A stretch of DNA of 64,000 bases, from the NCBI RefSeq assembly GCF_037126435.1, contig NZ_CP147020.1, positions 248,001-312,000 on the forward strand, written 5' to 3'. Each line of letters starts with the position of its first letter. Positions within the stretch are counted from its first letter, which is position 1. Shown here piece after piece: positions 1-9,272 of the stretch. A program made the position numbers and the translations under genes. Origin of the DNA: Bernardetia sp. ABR2-2B. GTDB lineage: Bacteria > Bacteroidota > Bacteroidia > Cytophagales > Bernardetiaceae. Under the pieces are notes generated by a model. It was not told the origin of the DNA. It saw nothing but the letters and a program-made list of their open reading frames with translations, and searched no databases.

Positions 1-48
1 CTTTTATAATGGCTACATTTGAAAAATATTTTACTTAAAAATTCAATT

Positions 49-816
49 ATGAAAAATGCTTTCTTCTTGATTTTATTTCTCTTTTCTTCAACTTTTTGCT
101 TTGCACAAGACTATTTTGTTACAGCAGAAAATGGATTGCTTGTTCGAAAATATCCAAATGATTCAGCAAAAATAATAGGCAAGTTTGATTTTGGAACACG
201 CATTACCAGTAGTAGGAAAACAAATTACTCTTATTCTGTGAATGAAAATGGAGAAAAAATAGATGGTTTTTGGACTTGGGTAGAAATAAGTCCTTATTCT
301 AGTTTTGCTTCCGAAGAAAGTAAAGGATATGTTTTTAATGGTTTCTTGAAAAAAGAGAAAGATTTTATAGCCGAAATAAAAGAAAAAATGAGTCGTTTGC
401 CTGTCTTGGATAATTATAAAATTGATATAAAAAATGATGTTTTTTGTTTGAAAGGAGATTTTTTTGGAGATAGTATTGCAGATTTAGCTATTTTGATAAA
501 AGATAATAAAGACGATAAGCGTATTGTATTTATTAATTACCAAAAAAATAGCATTCCTAAAACTTTATTTTTGGGAGGAAAAAATGACCCTTTTAAGATG
601 GAATATTATAATTGGGTAGGTTATTTTAGAAAAATAAATGAAGGCGAAATTCTTTATTCTAATTATGATGATGACTTTAGAGGGTTAGAAGATGTTCCTC
701 AAGATGAAAGAGTAGTTTTGAGTTATGATGCTATCTATATCCATCAAGAAGAATCTTGTGGAGGAGGTTTTATTTTTTGGAAAGATGAAAAATTTAATTG
801 GTTGCAGCAAGAATAA
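49..816 (+). CDS. Secreted SH3b-like domain protein
   Basis: This is a predicted exported protein of 255 residues with a hydrophobic N-terminal signal (FFLILFLFSSTFCFAQ), cut just after the Ala-Gln as is common in this phylum. The mature N-terminus (FVTAENGLLVRKYPNDSAK) has the pattern of a bacterial SH3 (SH3b) domain, which often binds peptidoglycan or mediates contacts in the envelope. The remainder, including an Asp-rich stretch (NYDDDFRGLEDVP), matches no family I recognise. I chose the ATG at 49 because it places the signal peptide at the very N-terminus. An in-frame TTG at 19 would add ten polar/basic residues. The gene is followed 75 bp later by a lipoprotein gene on the same strand. 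The function beyond the SH3b-like domain is unknown. Confidence 0.75.
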   Translation: MKNAFFLILFLFSSTFCFAQDYFVTAENGLLVRKYPNDSAKIIGKFDFGTRITSSRKTNYSYSVNENGEKIDGFWTWVEISPYSSFASEESKGYVFNGFLKKEKDFIAEIKEKMSRLPVLDNYKIDIKNDVFCLKGDFFGDSIADLAILIKDNKDDKRIVFINYQKNSIPKTLFLGGKNDPFKMEYYNWVGYFRKINEGEILYSNYDDDFRGLEDVPQDERVVLSYDAIYIHQEESCGGGFIFWKDEKFNWLQQE

Positions 817-891
817 GGTAATTATAAACACTTTATTTCGTTCTTATTTTTTACTAGCCTATGAAATCATAAATTTATCAAAACCTTTCTT

Positions 892-1758
892 ATGTCTATC
901 AAAAAAGTAGCTTTATTTATTCTTCTCTTTTCTTCTTTTGCCTGTTCTTCTCCTTACAGAGCGTGGCAAAAACAAGTGAATAAAAAAGTCAAAAGTCATC
1001 TTAATGAAAAACCCAATCTTCCCACACCTCCCAACACAGTTTGGATAAGTGATAATTTGTTTATGGACAAAACAGAAGTTGTAAATCTTTCTTATTTGGA
1101 GTATTTACATTATATGGGAGAGGATTCTTCCTATCAATATTATCAAAATCAAATTCCTACCAATGGCGTTTGGATGGATAAAGAAGTTCCTTTTTTAGAT
1201 TCTATCAAACTTTCGCTTTCACTAGGTTATCTTGAATATGAAGGTTATCGTTTTTTGCCTGTTGTGGGAGTTTCTTATCAACAAGCCAAAAATTATTGTA
1301 AATGGAGAAGTGAAATAGCAACACAAAACTTTGTCAGTACAAGAGATAAAAAATACCGTTTTGAATATCGTTTGCCTACCGAAAAAGAATGGGAAAAGGC
1401 AGCTTTATCTTTTATTGATACATTAAATCAAGAAAATATAAAATATGGTTTTGATACTTCTATTGTTCCTCCTTCTGCCTTTAATTTGAGTCAAGTTTTG
1501 AATAAATCAAAGGGAGATTCTACCAAAATTCCACCAGTAGTTTATGCTTACTCTGAGCCTACAACACTTCTAGGGCTTCATCACACCATCGGAAATGTAG
1601 CCGAAATGATAGAAGAAGAAGGTATTTCTAAAGGAGGTTCTTGGCTTCATGTTCCTCTTCAAAGTACGATTAATGAGCGCATTCGATACCGTTATCCTAC
1701 TTCTTGGTTGGGGTTTAGATGTATTTGTGAAGTAAAAGAATTGGAAATTAGGAATTAG
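892..1758 (+). CDS. Lipoprotein with formylglycine-generating-enzyme (SUMF1)-like domain
   Basis: This 288-residue protein has a type II signal peptide ending in a lipobox-like FACSS, so it is predicted to be a lipoprotein. The body has landmarks of the FGE-sulfatase/SUMF1 fold: a DKTEV motif near residue 62, VVGVSYQQAKNYCKW, RLPTEKEWEKAA, GNVAEM, KGGSW and a terminal GFRC. In Bacteroidota the same fold is used by gliding/T9SS lipoproteins of the GldJ/GldK type as well as by true formylglycine enzymes. The paired active-site cysteines of real FGE are not evident, so I favour a structural or envelope role over sulfatase activation. The C-terminus runs into short repeats of GGAATTAGG-type sequence. 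It may be co-transcribed with the SH3b-like gene upstream. Confidence 0.75.
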   Translation: MSIKKVALFILLFSSFACSSPYRAWQKQVNKKVKSHLNEKPNLPTPPNTVWISDNLFMDKTEVVNLSYLEYLHYMGEDSSYQYYQNQIPTNGVWMDKEVPFLDSIKLSLSLGYLEYEGYRFLPVVGVSYQQAKNYCKWRSEIATQNFVSTRDKKYRFEYRLPTEKEWEKAALSFIDTLNQENIKYGFDTSIVPPSAFNLSQVLNKSKGDSTKIPPVVYAYSEPTTLLGLHHTIGNVAEMIEEEGISKGGSWLHVPLQSTINERIRYRYPTSWLGFRCICEVKELEIRN

Positions 1759-1795
1759 GACATGGGAAATGGTGGCAAGGAATTGGGAATTAGGA
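1741..1795. repeat. Imperfect GGAATTAGG-type repeats
   Basis: Several imperfect copies of a GGAATTAGG/GGAAATTAGG unit lie at the 3' end of the SUMF1-like gene and run past its stop codon. They look like degenerate simple-sequence repeats. No function is evident. Confidence 0.45.
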
Positions 1796-1853
1796 AACTT
1801 TGTTTTCTCTAACGCACAGAATACAAAATAGAGTAACATCAATTAAAACAGTA

Positions 1854-2954
1854 TTATAAAGCTGTTGTATTATCTAGCTGCGCTTTTTTGACTTTTTTTT
1901 TAGCTTCTTCCTCATCATCTTTTTCTGGTTCTGGCTCTTCTTGGGTATGTTTTTCTTTAGGAATGTAAGCTAAATTAATGAAGATAGGGAAATGGTCAGA
2001 GCCGACATGCTCTAGTTTTTTTATCTCAATAACTTGAAACTCATCGGAATGAAAAATATGGTCAAGAGGCCAACGCAAAAGAGCATAATCAGCGTGAAAA
2101 GTGCTATACATTCCTCGTCCAATTCGTGGGTCAAGCAAATTGCCTAACCTTCTAAAAAGACGTGAAGTATGCGACCACGCTACATCATTAAAATCACCAG
2201 CTACAATAGTAGGATTGTCTTTTTTCTCAATTTCTTTTCCTACCATAACTAGTTCTGCATCACGAGGAATAGATGTTTTTGCTTCTTCTGGCGCAGGAGG
2301 ACGAGGATGGATTCCATAAAAATCAAAAGTTTCTTTGCTATCTTTATCTAACTTGAAGGTAGCAATGATAGAAGGGACATCATCTTGAACATAATAATTA
2401 AAATCTAATTTGGTAGGCTCTTTTTTCGAATAAAACAAAAGTCCATAAGTATTATCGATAGGCTTTAGAAGCTGATAAGGATATTCTTCTTTTAAATATT
2501 CCATTTGTTCTGCCCACCAATGGTCGGTTTCGACCATAAAAACTATATCTGGATTTTCTCTTTTTATAAGTGATTTTAATTTTTGAGTTTCTCTATTATG
2601 CATTAATACATTTGAAACCAAAACGCTAATATTCAAAGTATTTTCTGTTACATTTTCTGCATTTTTTACGTTTTTAGAAGCTAATGGAGAATAAGGAAAA
2701 ATTACCCAACTATGAAAACAAAGTGCAACAAAGAGAGCTGCCCATAAGATATATTTAACCAGAACAACTTCATTGAAAAAATAGAGTAAGACAGCTGAAA
2801 AAACGATAATGACAAGCATTTGAATACGAGGGAAATCAAAACCACGTACCCACCAAGATTCGTTTTTGATAAAGCTAAAAACAGTTCCTATCAAACAAAA
2901 AAGAGCAGGGCCAATAAGAAGCCATTTTAAAATAGAAAGAAAAAAATCAAGCAT
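1854..2954 (-). CDS. Membrane-anchored endonuclease/exonuclease/phosphatase (EEP) family protein
   Basis: This 366-residue protein has three N-terminal hydrophobic segments (about residues 1-28, 43-62 and 66-88) followed by an EEP hydrolase domain. The family's metal and catalytic landmarks are visible: an acidic residue in FMVETDHW, the His in FYGIHPRPP, the Asp/Asn of VAGDFNDV and the terminal Asp-His of VGSDHFPIF. The family hydrolyses phosphodiesters or phosphomonoesters in nucleic acids, phosphoinositides or sphingomyelin. The substrate cannot be read from the sequence, but the membrane anchor suggests an envelope-side substrate rather than DNA repair. The C-terminal tail (about residues 335-366) is highly charged, Glu/Lys-rich and probably disordered. 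The gene stands alone, convergent with the lipoprotein gene and divergent from the PLD-like gene. Confidence 0.88.
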   Translation of the reverse strand: MLDFFLSILKWLLIGPALFCLIGTVFSFIKNESWWVRGFDFPRIQMLVIIVFSAVLLYFFNEVVLVKYILWAALFVALCFHSWVIFPYSPLASKNVKNAENVTENTLNISVLVSNVLMHNRETQKLKSLIKRENPDIVFMVETDHWWAEQMEYLKEEYPYQLLKPIDNTYGLLFYSKKEPTKLDFNYYVQDDVPSIIATFKLDKDSKETFDFYGIHPRPPAPEEAKTSIPRDAELVMVGKEIEKKDNPTIVAGDFNDVAWSHTSRLFRRLGNLLDPRIGRGMYSTFHADYALLRWPLDHIFHSDEFQVIEIKKLEHVGSDHFPIFINLAYIPKEKHTQEEPEPEKDDEEEAKKKVKKAQLDNTTAL

Positions 2955-3084
2955 TGTATAAGTAATAGTCAGTTTAAAAAATGAGGAGATTCAGAGCTTA
3001 TTCAAAACTTTAATTCGAATTTAGAATTTCCATATTAAATCAACTAAAAAAATGATTCATAGTTTATAAAAATTTAAAAATTTG

Positions 3085-3092
3085 TACTTTTG
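3085..3092 (+). promoter_or_regulatory. Candidate -7 box TACTTTTG
   Basis: TACTTTTG fits the Bacteroidota -7 consensus TAnnTTTG and lies only four bases before the ATG at 3097. If used, the transcript would be leaderless or nearly so. No convincing -33 TTTG is present at the expected spacing, only TTTA-like sequence, so this is tentative. Confidence 0.35.
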
Positions 3093-3096
3093 ATGT

Positions 3097-3651
3097 ATGC
3101 CAAAATTCTTAACAGGAAATAATCTGAATCATAAAGTAGGAGAAATTATCGAAAAAGCTGAAAAAAGATTAATTCTTATTTCACCTTATATTCGTTTGCA
3201 TTCCTATTATAAAAAGTTATTACAAGTAAAACTTATCAATCCAAATCTTGAAATAATCGTTCTTTTTGCTAAAAGTGGAAAGAATCCTATCAAAAATATC
3301 GCTATAAAAGATGTAGAATTTTTTAAGCAGTTTACAAATATTGAACTTCGGATTGAGTCTAAGCTACACGCAAAATATTACGCCAATGAAAAAGAATCTA
3401 TTCTTACTTCAATGGATTTGTATGATTATTCACAAGAAAATCATATTGAAGCAGGTGTTTTGAGCAGCTCAAATGTTTTTAATAATATTTTGGGAGATTC
3501 TTTTGATATTCAAGCTTACGACCATTTCCTTACCGTGGTGGCAAAAAGTGAAATTATCTATAAAGCTGTTCCAGAATATTCTTATAATTTGCTCGGGCAG
3601 AAAAAATTTAAAGGAGTAACTATTGAAGTAGATTTGATTCCTTTCGAATAA
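3097..3651 (+). CDS. Phospholipase-D-like domain protein
   Basis: This 184-residue cytoplasmic protein contains one HKD-type motif. HAKYYANEKESILTSMDLYD supplies the His-x-Lys core and a downstream Ser/Asp segment, followed by an acidic ENHIEAGV. The N-terminal half (KRLILISPYIRLHSYYKKLL) resembles the first beta/alpha unit of PLD-superfamily nucleases and kinases. The family cleaves phosphodiester bonds through a His phosphoenzyme, and proteins with one HKD usually dimerise to build the site. Nothing nearby indicates a restriction or toxin partner, so the substrate is unknown. The gene is monocistronic. Confidence 0.75.
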   Translation: MPKFLTGNNLNHKVGEIIEKAEKRLILISPYIRLHSYYKKLLQVKLINPNLEIIVLFAKSGKNPIKNIAIKDVEFFKQFTNIELRIESKLHAKYYANEKESILTSMDLYDYSQENHIEAGVLSSSNVFNNILGDSFDIQAYDHFLTVVAKSEIIYKAVPEYSYNLLGQKKFKGVTIEVDLIPFE

Positions 3652-3875
3652 AATAGATTCAACTTATTCCAAAATTTTGCCGTTTCAAATCTCTTACCAA
3701 TAACTCAATAAGGTATATTTATCGAAAATCTATTTCTTTCAAAAGACTTTTCTCAAAAAAAATACGTATTTTAGTATATAGATTGTAATTATTACGAATA
3801 AATACTAGTAAATTATCAATTGATTTCTATCCAAAAAACACAAACTAAGCAACTCACAATTCAACTAAATTGATT

Positions 3876-6803
3876 ATGAATCCATTAGAACTAGCATTAA
3901 AAGCTGAACAAGAAGCAAAAGCAAAAAAAGAGCAAGAGGAAAAAGAAAAAGAAGCAAAAAAAGAACAAAAAGAAAAAGATATAGATAATAATTCAGAGAA
4001 AGAACAGACACAAACCAATACCATCAAAAAATCATCAAGTCCTCTAGATATGCTTTTTGATGAAGAAAAAGTAGAGGAGAAAAATGAAGAAAAAAGTACA
4101 GAAATCGAAAATACTATTCCTAATAAAAAGGTAAGTAATCCTTTGGATATGCTTTTTGATGAAGAAAATGATAAAGAAGAAGAGAAAACAGAGCTAGAAA
4201 AAGACCCAAATATTTTTGCAAGTCCTTTAGATAGAGCTGATAGTTTTTCAGAAGATGAAATGAATGCGATTAGAGAAGAGTTAGAAAACATGCACAAACA
4301 AACTCCATCAAAGAAGGAAAAATCAGAGCAAATAAAAGAAGAGATAGAATTAGAAATTGAATTAGAAGATACAGAAGAAAATATAGATTTTTTTGAAAAA
4401 ATAGAATTTTCAGATGATTTACCAAAACCAAAAGCATACTTGAATGGGTTTGCTAAAAAAGAAAAAACAGAAGAAGGAAAAACAGAAGAGACAGAATTAA
4501 ATGGTACATCTTTGCCCTCTTTAGAAGATAAAATCAATTCGATTCAAGAAGAACTAGAAATGGAAGTTGAGCTGTTTGATACTACTTATTTAAAAGATTC
4601 AATTCAAGAAGAATTAGATGAAAAAGAGGAGGAAATACAAACACCAAAAGAAAATGAAACTGAAATAGAATTACTGACAGATGCAGTAAATGACACTAAA
4701 GAACAAATACAAGTAGAAGCTATCTTCGAACAGGAAATTGAAGAAGAAACGTCAACTATTTCTGAAAATTCAAAAACAGAAATACGACAAACTTATTCTG
4801 AAGAGGAAATGATTTTTGATAGAACTGATATTTCTGATGAACAGCTTATTCATTTGTATAAATCACTTCTGAAACCTCGTTTGATTGAAGATAGAATGCT
4901 GATTGCACTTCGTCAGGGCAAGATTTCAAAATGGTTTTCGGGTTACGGACAAGAAGCTATCTCGGTCGGAATTGCAGAAGCCATTCAAACAGACGAATAT
5001 TTATTACCACTTCACAGAAACTTAGGTCTCTTTACATCTCGTAAGATAGAACTTGAAAAGCTTTTTGCACAGTTTCAAGGCAAAAAAGAAGGTTTTACAA
5101 AAGGTAGAGATAGGTCTTTCCATTTTGGAACAAACGAACATCATATTGTCGGAATGATTTCGCATTTAGGGCCTCAACTGACTGTTGCTAATGGAATTGC
5201 TTTAGCTGATGTTTTGGAAAATAAAAAACGTATTACGGTTACTTTTACTGGCGATGGAGGTACTTCACAAGGAGATTTTCATGAAGCCTTAAACGTAGCT
5301 GCCGTTTGGGATTTGCCTACCATTTTTGTTGTAGAGAATAACGGTTATGGACTTTCTACGCCAAGTCATGAGCAGTTTCGTTGTAAACAATTTATTGATA
5401 AAGGAATAGGTTATGGAATGAAAGCTGTGCAGGTAGATGGAAATAATCTTTTAGAAGTTTATTCGACAGTTAAGAAATTGGCAGAAGAAATGAGAGAAAA
5501 TCCTCGCCCTGTTTTATTGGAAATGATAACTTTCCGTATGCGTGGACACGAAGAAGCATCAGGAACTAAATATGTTCCAAAAGAACTTTTTGAGGTGTGG
5601 GAGAAAAAAGACCCAGTTATGAATTATGAAAAATTCTTGATAGAAAATGATATTCTGACAGAAGAAAAAACAAAAGAAATTAGAGAAGAATTTTTTTCAA
5701 CCATTAAAAAGGCACTAGATACAGCTTTAGAATTACCTAAGATTGTTCCGAATACTGAGGAAGAAGAAGCTGATATGTATGCGCCTCACGAGCAAGAGCT
5801 TATTGCACCAATTAGTAGTAGTCAAACTCAAAAACGCTTAATCGATGCTATTTCGGATTCACTGCGCCAGAGCATGGAACGTTATCCAAGAATGACTATC
5901 ATGGGACAAGATGTAGCCGATTATGGAGGAGTTTTTAAAATTACAGATGGTTTTGTTGAGCAGTTTGGAAAAGAACGTGTTAGAAATACACCTCTTTGTG
6001 AGTCTGCCATTGTGGGGGCTAGTTTAGGGCTTTCTATTCGTGGTTGGAAGGCTGTTATGGAAATGCAATTTGCTGATTTTGTTACCTGTGGATTTAATCA
6101 AATCATTAATAATTTGGCTAAATCTCATTACCGTTGGGGACAAAATGCTGATGTTGTGGTTCGTATGCCAACAGGTGCAGGTGTGGCAGCAGGACCTTTT
6201 CACTCTCAATCAAATGAAGCGTGGTTTGCTCATACACCAGGGTTAAAGGTAGTTTATCCTTCTTCGCCTTATGACGCAAAAGGACTTTTGAATGCTTCTA
6301 TTGAAGACCCAAATCCAATTATTTTCTTCGAACATAAAGCTCTTTACCGTGCTATTTCAGAAGATATTTATGATGATTATTACACGCTTCCAATCGGAAA
6401 AGCTGCAACAGTTTCAGAAGGAGAAGATGTCAGTATTATTACTTATGGAATGGGCGTACATTGGGCAAAAAAGGCAGCTCAAGAACTGAATGAGGAGCTA
6501 GGAGAGAATCATTCTTTAGAAATCATTGATTTAAGAACGCTACTTCCTTGGGATAAAGAAACCGTTTCAGAAACTGTTAAGAAAACAGGAAAAGTAATTA
6601 TTTTACACGAAGATTGCCTAACTGGTGGAATTGGTGGAGAAATTTCGGCTTGGATTGCAGAGCATCATTTTACAAATCTTGATGCACCAATTATGCGTGA
6701 GGGAAGTCTTGATACGGCTGTTCCATTTAGTGCAGATTTGGAGAAAAACTTCTTGCCTTATGAGCGTTTTGTCGATAAATTGAAAAAGCTTATTCAGTAT
6801 TAG
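3876..6803 (+). CDS. Fused 2-oxo acid dehydrogenase E1 (alpha+beta) with long acidic N-terminal extension
   Basis: This is a single-chain E1 of the branched-chain 2-oxo acid (or pyruvate) dehydrogenase type, which decarboxylates a 2-oxo acid with thiamine diphosphate and passes the acyl group to lipoyl-E2. E1-alpha spans about residues 310-630, with the ThDP motif starting GDGGTSQGDFHEALN and ending in ENNGYG. E1-beta spans about 645-975 (MGQDVADYGG, LHEDCLTGGIGGE). The alpha-beta fusion is common in Bacteroidota. Residues 1-300 are unusual: Glu/Lys-rich, probably disordered or coiled, with repeated short motifs (SSPLDMLFDEE, SNPLDMLFDEE, ASPLDRADSF). I chose the ATG at 3876 over a TTG two codons earlier. 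A lipoate-protein ligase lies 2.5 kb downstream. The substrate (branched-chain versus pyruvate) is not settled by sequence alone. Confidence 0.92.
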   Translation: MNPLELALKAEQEAKAKKEQEEKEKEAKKEQKEKDIDNNSEKEQTQTNTIKKSSSPLDMLFDEEKVEEKNEEKSTEIENTIPNKKVSNPLDMLFDEENDKEEEKTELEKDPNIFASPLDRADSFSEDEMNAIREELENMHKQTPSKKEKSEQIKEEIELEIELEDTEENIDFFEKIEFSDDLPKPKAYLNGFAKKEKTEEGKTEETELNGTSLPSLEDKINSIQEELEMEVELFDTTYLKDSIQEELDEKEEEIQTPKENETEIELLTDAVNDTKEQIQVEAIFEQEIEEETSTISENSKTEIRQTYSEEEMIFDRTDISDEQLIHLYKSLLKPRLIEDRMLIALRQGKISKWFSGYGQEAISVGIAEAIQTDEYLLPLHRNLGLFTSRKIELEKLFAQFQGKKEGFTKGRDRSFHFGTNEHHIVGMISHLGPQLTVANGIALADVLENKKRITVTFTGDGGTSQGDFHEALNVAAVWDLPTIFVVENNGYGLSTPSHEQFRCKQFIDKGIGYGMKAVQVDGNNLLEVYSTVKKLAEEMRENPRPVLLEMITFRMRGHEEASGTKYVPKELFEVWEKKDPVMNYEKFLIENDILTEEKTKEIREEFFSTIKKALDTALELPKIVPNTEEEEADMYAPHEQELIAPISSSQTQKRLIDAISDSLRQSMERYPRMTIMGQDVADYGGVFKITDGFVEQFGKERVRNTPLCESAIVGASLGLSIRGWKAVMEMQFADFVTCGFNQIINNLAKSHYRWGQNADVVVRMPTGAGVAAGPFHSQSNEAWFAHTPGLKVVYPSSPYDAKGLLNASIEDPNPIIFFEHKALYRAISEDIYDDYYTLPIGKAATVSEGEDVSIITYGMGVHWAKKAAQELNEELGENHSLEIIDLRTLLPWDKETVSETVKKTGKVIILHEDCLTGGIGGEISAWIAEHHFTNLDAPIMREGSLDTAVPFSADLEKNFLPYERFVDKLKKLIQY

Positions 6804-6833
6804 AATATAATTTATTAAAGCTGAAATCATTGT

Positions 6834-6888
6834 AAAAAGTCGTTTTTCTATAATATAAAATCTATGTTATGGAAAAATGACTTTTTTT
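6834..6888 (+). terminator. Intrinsic terminator after E1
   Basis: A 15-bp near-perfect inverted repeat (AAAAAGTCGTTTTTC / GAAAAATGACTTTTT, one mismatch) with a long AT-rich loop is followed by a T-run, about 30 bp past the E1 stop. Confidence 0.65.
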
Positions 6889-6930
6889 AGTCTAAAGATT
6901 CTTTTCCTATATTTAAATCTCGTTAGGGAA

Positions 6931-6974
6931 GTTTGTAAACCTAATTCTAAGGAAAAATAACCTAGCCTTTGTTG
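6931..6974 (+). repeat. Dispersed repeat, GTTTGTAAACCTAATTC type (copy 1)
   Basis: The segment from GTTTGTAAACCTAATTCTA through AGCCTTTGTTG recurs almost base for base at 58357-58400 and in a degraded form near 61447-61486. Here the palindromic left arm is eroded. It is non-coding and just upstream of the HTTM gene. Confidence 0.7.
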
Positions 6975-7021
6975 TCATGTTCATAAAAACTTTGTCAGTA
7001 GTTTTTGGTAATCCAAACTAA

Positions 7022-8476
7022 ATGAAAAATCTCCTCAAAGAACCTACTTCAATAGCTCCTTTAGTAAGTTTCCGAATTTTATTTGGTTTACTCACTTTTT
7101 TTAGCACACTTCGTTTTTGGTATATGGGTTGGATAGAAAAGCATTATATCAAACCTGTTTTTCACTTCAAGTATTTTGGTTTTGAGTGGGTTGAGCCGTT
7201 GAATAGTTATGGAATGTATGCTGTTCATATACTTCTACTTTTGGCAAGTTTAGGAGTTGCCTTTGGTTTTTTGTATCGTCTTTCTGCTTTTTTGCTGTTT
7301 CTGACTTTTACATATTGTCAGCTCATTGATATTACGTATTATCTCAATCATTATTATTTTGTGAGTTTGATGGCTTTTCTGCTCATTTTTGTACCTGCTC
7401 ATCGTTTTTACTCACTTGATTGTATTGTTTTTGTAAATAAATCTGAAAATCAAAGTAAAGGTTTTACTTCAAAAATCTTTTCTGTTTCTCCTTCTCTTTT
7501 AGTTTCTCGTGCTTGGATTCTAATTTTCAAATTTCAACTTGCCATTACTTATTTTTATGCAGGATTAGCCAAGATTAATTCTGAATGGCTTTTTGATGCA
7601 ATGCCTCTCAAAATTTGGCTTCCTCCTCATTATGATATGCCGATTTTTGGTTTTCTGATGAAGTATGAAATGACAGCTTATATTTTTTCTTGGGCAGGAA
7701 TGTTTTATGATTTGCTTATTCCTTTTGCTTTATTCTATAAAAAAACTCGTTGGTTTGCTTATGTTGCAGTTGTTGGTTTTCACGCCATGACAGGATATTT
7801 ATTTCAGATTGGAGTTTTTCCTGTTGTTATGATTGCGCTTACCTTAATTTTCTTTGAAGCAAAACATCACGAAAAAGTATTGAATTTTATTAGTTTTGCT
7901 ATCTTTTCATTACTTAAAAAATCAAAATCAATAAGGTATTTTACATTTTATTCTACCAACAAAAAACAGTCTTCTCATCTATTACTAAATCCTCTCAGAA
8001 ATTTTAAATTCATTTCTAATAAGTGGCTTTATATAATAGGAATCTATTTGATTTTTCAAATTTTGTTTCCCTTTCGCTTTATGCTTTATACAGAACAGTC
8101 GTACAATGAAACGCTTTTTTGGAAAGAAGAAGGGTATCGTTTTTCTTGGCGAGTAATGCTTATGGAAAAGTTTGGAAGTGCTACCTTTTATGTCAAAAAT
8201 CCAAAAACAGGAAGAGAAGGAGTAGTAGATAATAGTGAATTTTTGAATCGTCATCAAGAAAAACAAATGTCTTTTCAGCCAGATATGATTTTACAATACG
8301 CTCATTTTTTGAAAGAGAAATATAGCACAGACGAAAACTCAGACCCAATAATTAGAGCTGAAGTTTATGTTACATTAAATGGACGTAGAAGTCAGTTATT
8401 TTTTGACCCAACTCTTGATTTGAGTGAAATTGAGGATGGTTTTTTAGAAAAGAAGTGGATTAATTCTTTGAAATAA
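7022..8476 (+). CDS. HTTM-domain (vitamin-K-dependent gamma-carboxylase-like) membrane protein
   Basis: This 484-residue polytopic membrane protein belongs to the HTTM family, the bacterial homologues of vitamin-K-dependent gamma-carboxylase. Typical signatures are YYLNHYYFVSLMAFLLIF followed by PAHRFYSLD, and ITYFYAGLAKINSEWL. The C-terminal soluble part (EEGYRFSWRVMLMEK, TFYVKNP) is also usual for the longer members. The bacterial function is not established, and carboxylation of Glu in a partner protein is only an analogy. It is four bases upstream of the arylamine N-acetyltransferase gene, so the two are almost certainly co-transcribed. About nine transmembrane segments are apparent. Confidence 0.88.
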   Translation: MKNLLKEPTSIAPLVSFRILFGLLTFFSTLRFWYMGWIEKHYIKPVFHFKYFGFEWVEPLNSYGMYAVHILLLLASLGVAFGFLYRLSAFLLFLTFTYCQLIDITYYLNHYYFVSLMAFLLIFVPAHRFYSLDCIVFVNKSENQSKGFTSKIFSVSPSLLVSRAWILIFKFQLAITYFYAGLAKINSEWLFDAMPLKIWLPPHYDMPIFGFLMKYEMTAYIFSWAGMFYDLLIPFALFYKKTRWFAYVAVVGFHAMTGYLFQIGVFPVVMIALTLIFFEAKHHEKVLNFISFAIFSLLKKSKSIRYFTFYSTNKKQSSHLLLNPLRNFKFISNKWLYIIGIYLIFQILFPFRFMLYTEQSYNETLFWKEEGYRFSWRVMLMEKFGSATFYVKNPKTGREGVVDNSEFLNRHQEKQMSFQPDMILQYAHFLKEKYSTDENSDPIIRAEVYVTLNGRRSQLFFDPTLDLSEIEDGFLEKKWINSLK

Positions 8477-8480
8477 TAAA

Positions 8481-9254
8481 ATGAATACAGAAAAATATCT
8501 CAAACGAATAAATTATACTCAGAAAATAGAGATAAATTTACAAACTCTAAATTCCTTACAAGAAGCACATTTAAAAACGATTCCTTTTGAAAACTTAGAT
8601 ATTCATAACAACAAAAAAATAGAGCTCCATAATGATTCTATTTTTGATAAAATAGTAGAAAATAAGCGAGGTGGTTTTTGTTATGAACTCAATAGTCTTT
8701 TTTATCAGTTATTGAAAGAGCTAGGCTTTGATGCTAAAATAATTTCTGCTAAAGTGTATAAAGGAACTGGAAATATCAGTCGTTCGGAAAATTATGGAAG
8801 AGAATACGACCACTTAGCTATTATTGTATCTTTCTTTAATAAAGAATATTTAGTAGACGTTGGTTTTGGTAAGTTTTCTCTACATCCTTTGCTTATTGAA
8901 CTAGATATTTTACAGAAAGATATGATTGGAAATTTTATTTTTGATAAATTTGATGATGAATATTTCAGAATAAATGAATTGATAAAAGATGAAATCACTC
9001 CTCAATATATTTTTACAAAAAAAGAACGAGATTTGACAGAATTTAAAGAAATGTGTCTATTTCATCAGACAAGTTCAGATTCTCATTTTACAAAGAAGAA
9101 AGTTATTTCTATGTTAAGTACAGATGGAAGAATAACTTTAAATGACAATCAATTAAAAATTACAAAGGGAAGTCAATCAAAAGAAACTAACTTTGATGGA
9201 AGTAAAGAGCAATTTGAAAAGCTACTTTATCAATATTTTGGTACAAAACTATAA
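8481..9254 (+). CDS. Arylamine N-acetyltransferase
   Basis: This 257-residue cytosolic enzyme of the NAT family transfers acetyl (or other acyl) groups from CoA to arylamines or hydrazines through a cysteine protease-like triad. All three residues are visible: Cys in NKRGGFCYELN (about residue 69), His in EYDHLAIIV (about 113) and Asp in YLVDVGFG (about 128). The N-terminal motif KTIPFENLDIH is also diagnostic. The length is normal for the family. It starts four bases after the HTTM stop and ends 18 bases before the lipoate ligase, so an HTTM-NAT-LplA operon is likely. The physiological substrate in this organism is not apparent. Confidence 0.92.
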   Translation: MNTEKYLKRINYTQKIEINLQTLNSLQEAHLKTIPFENLDIHNNKKIELHNDSIFDKIVENKRGGFCYELNSLFYQLLKELGFDAKIISAKVYKGTGNISRSENYGREYDHLAIIVSFFNKEYLVDVGFGKFSLHPLLIELDILQKDMIGNFIFDKFDDEYFRINELIKDEITPQYIFTKKERDLTEFKEMCLFHQTSSDSHFTKKKVISMLSTDGRITLNDNQLKITKGSQSKETNFDGSKEQFEKLLYQYFGTKL

Positions 9255-9272
9255 AACAAAAAATCTAACACC

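Noticed and set aside
725-910. Small open frame bridging the first two genes
   Set aside because: It overlaps the 3' end of the SH3b-like gene in another frame and the start of the lipoprotein gene; no family features.
3854-4537. Ser/Phe-rich open frame on the minus strand opposite the E1 extension
   Set aside because: It is the antisense of the Glu/Lys-rich low-complexity region; GAA/AAA codons read backwards give TTC/TTT, which never make stops. No independent signal.
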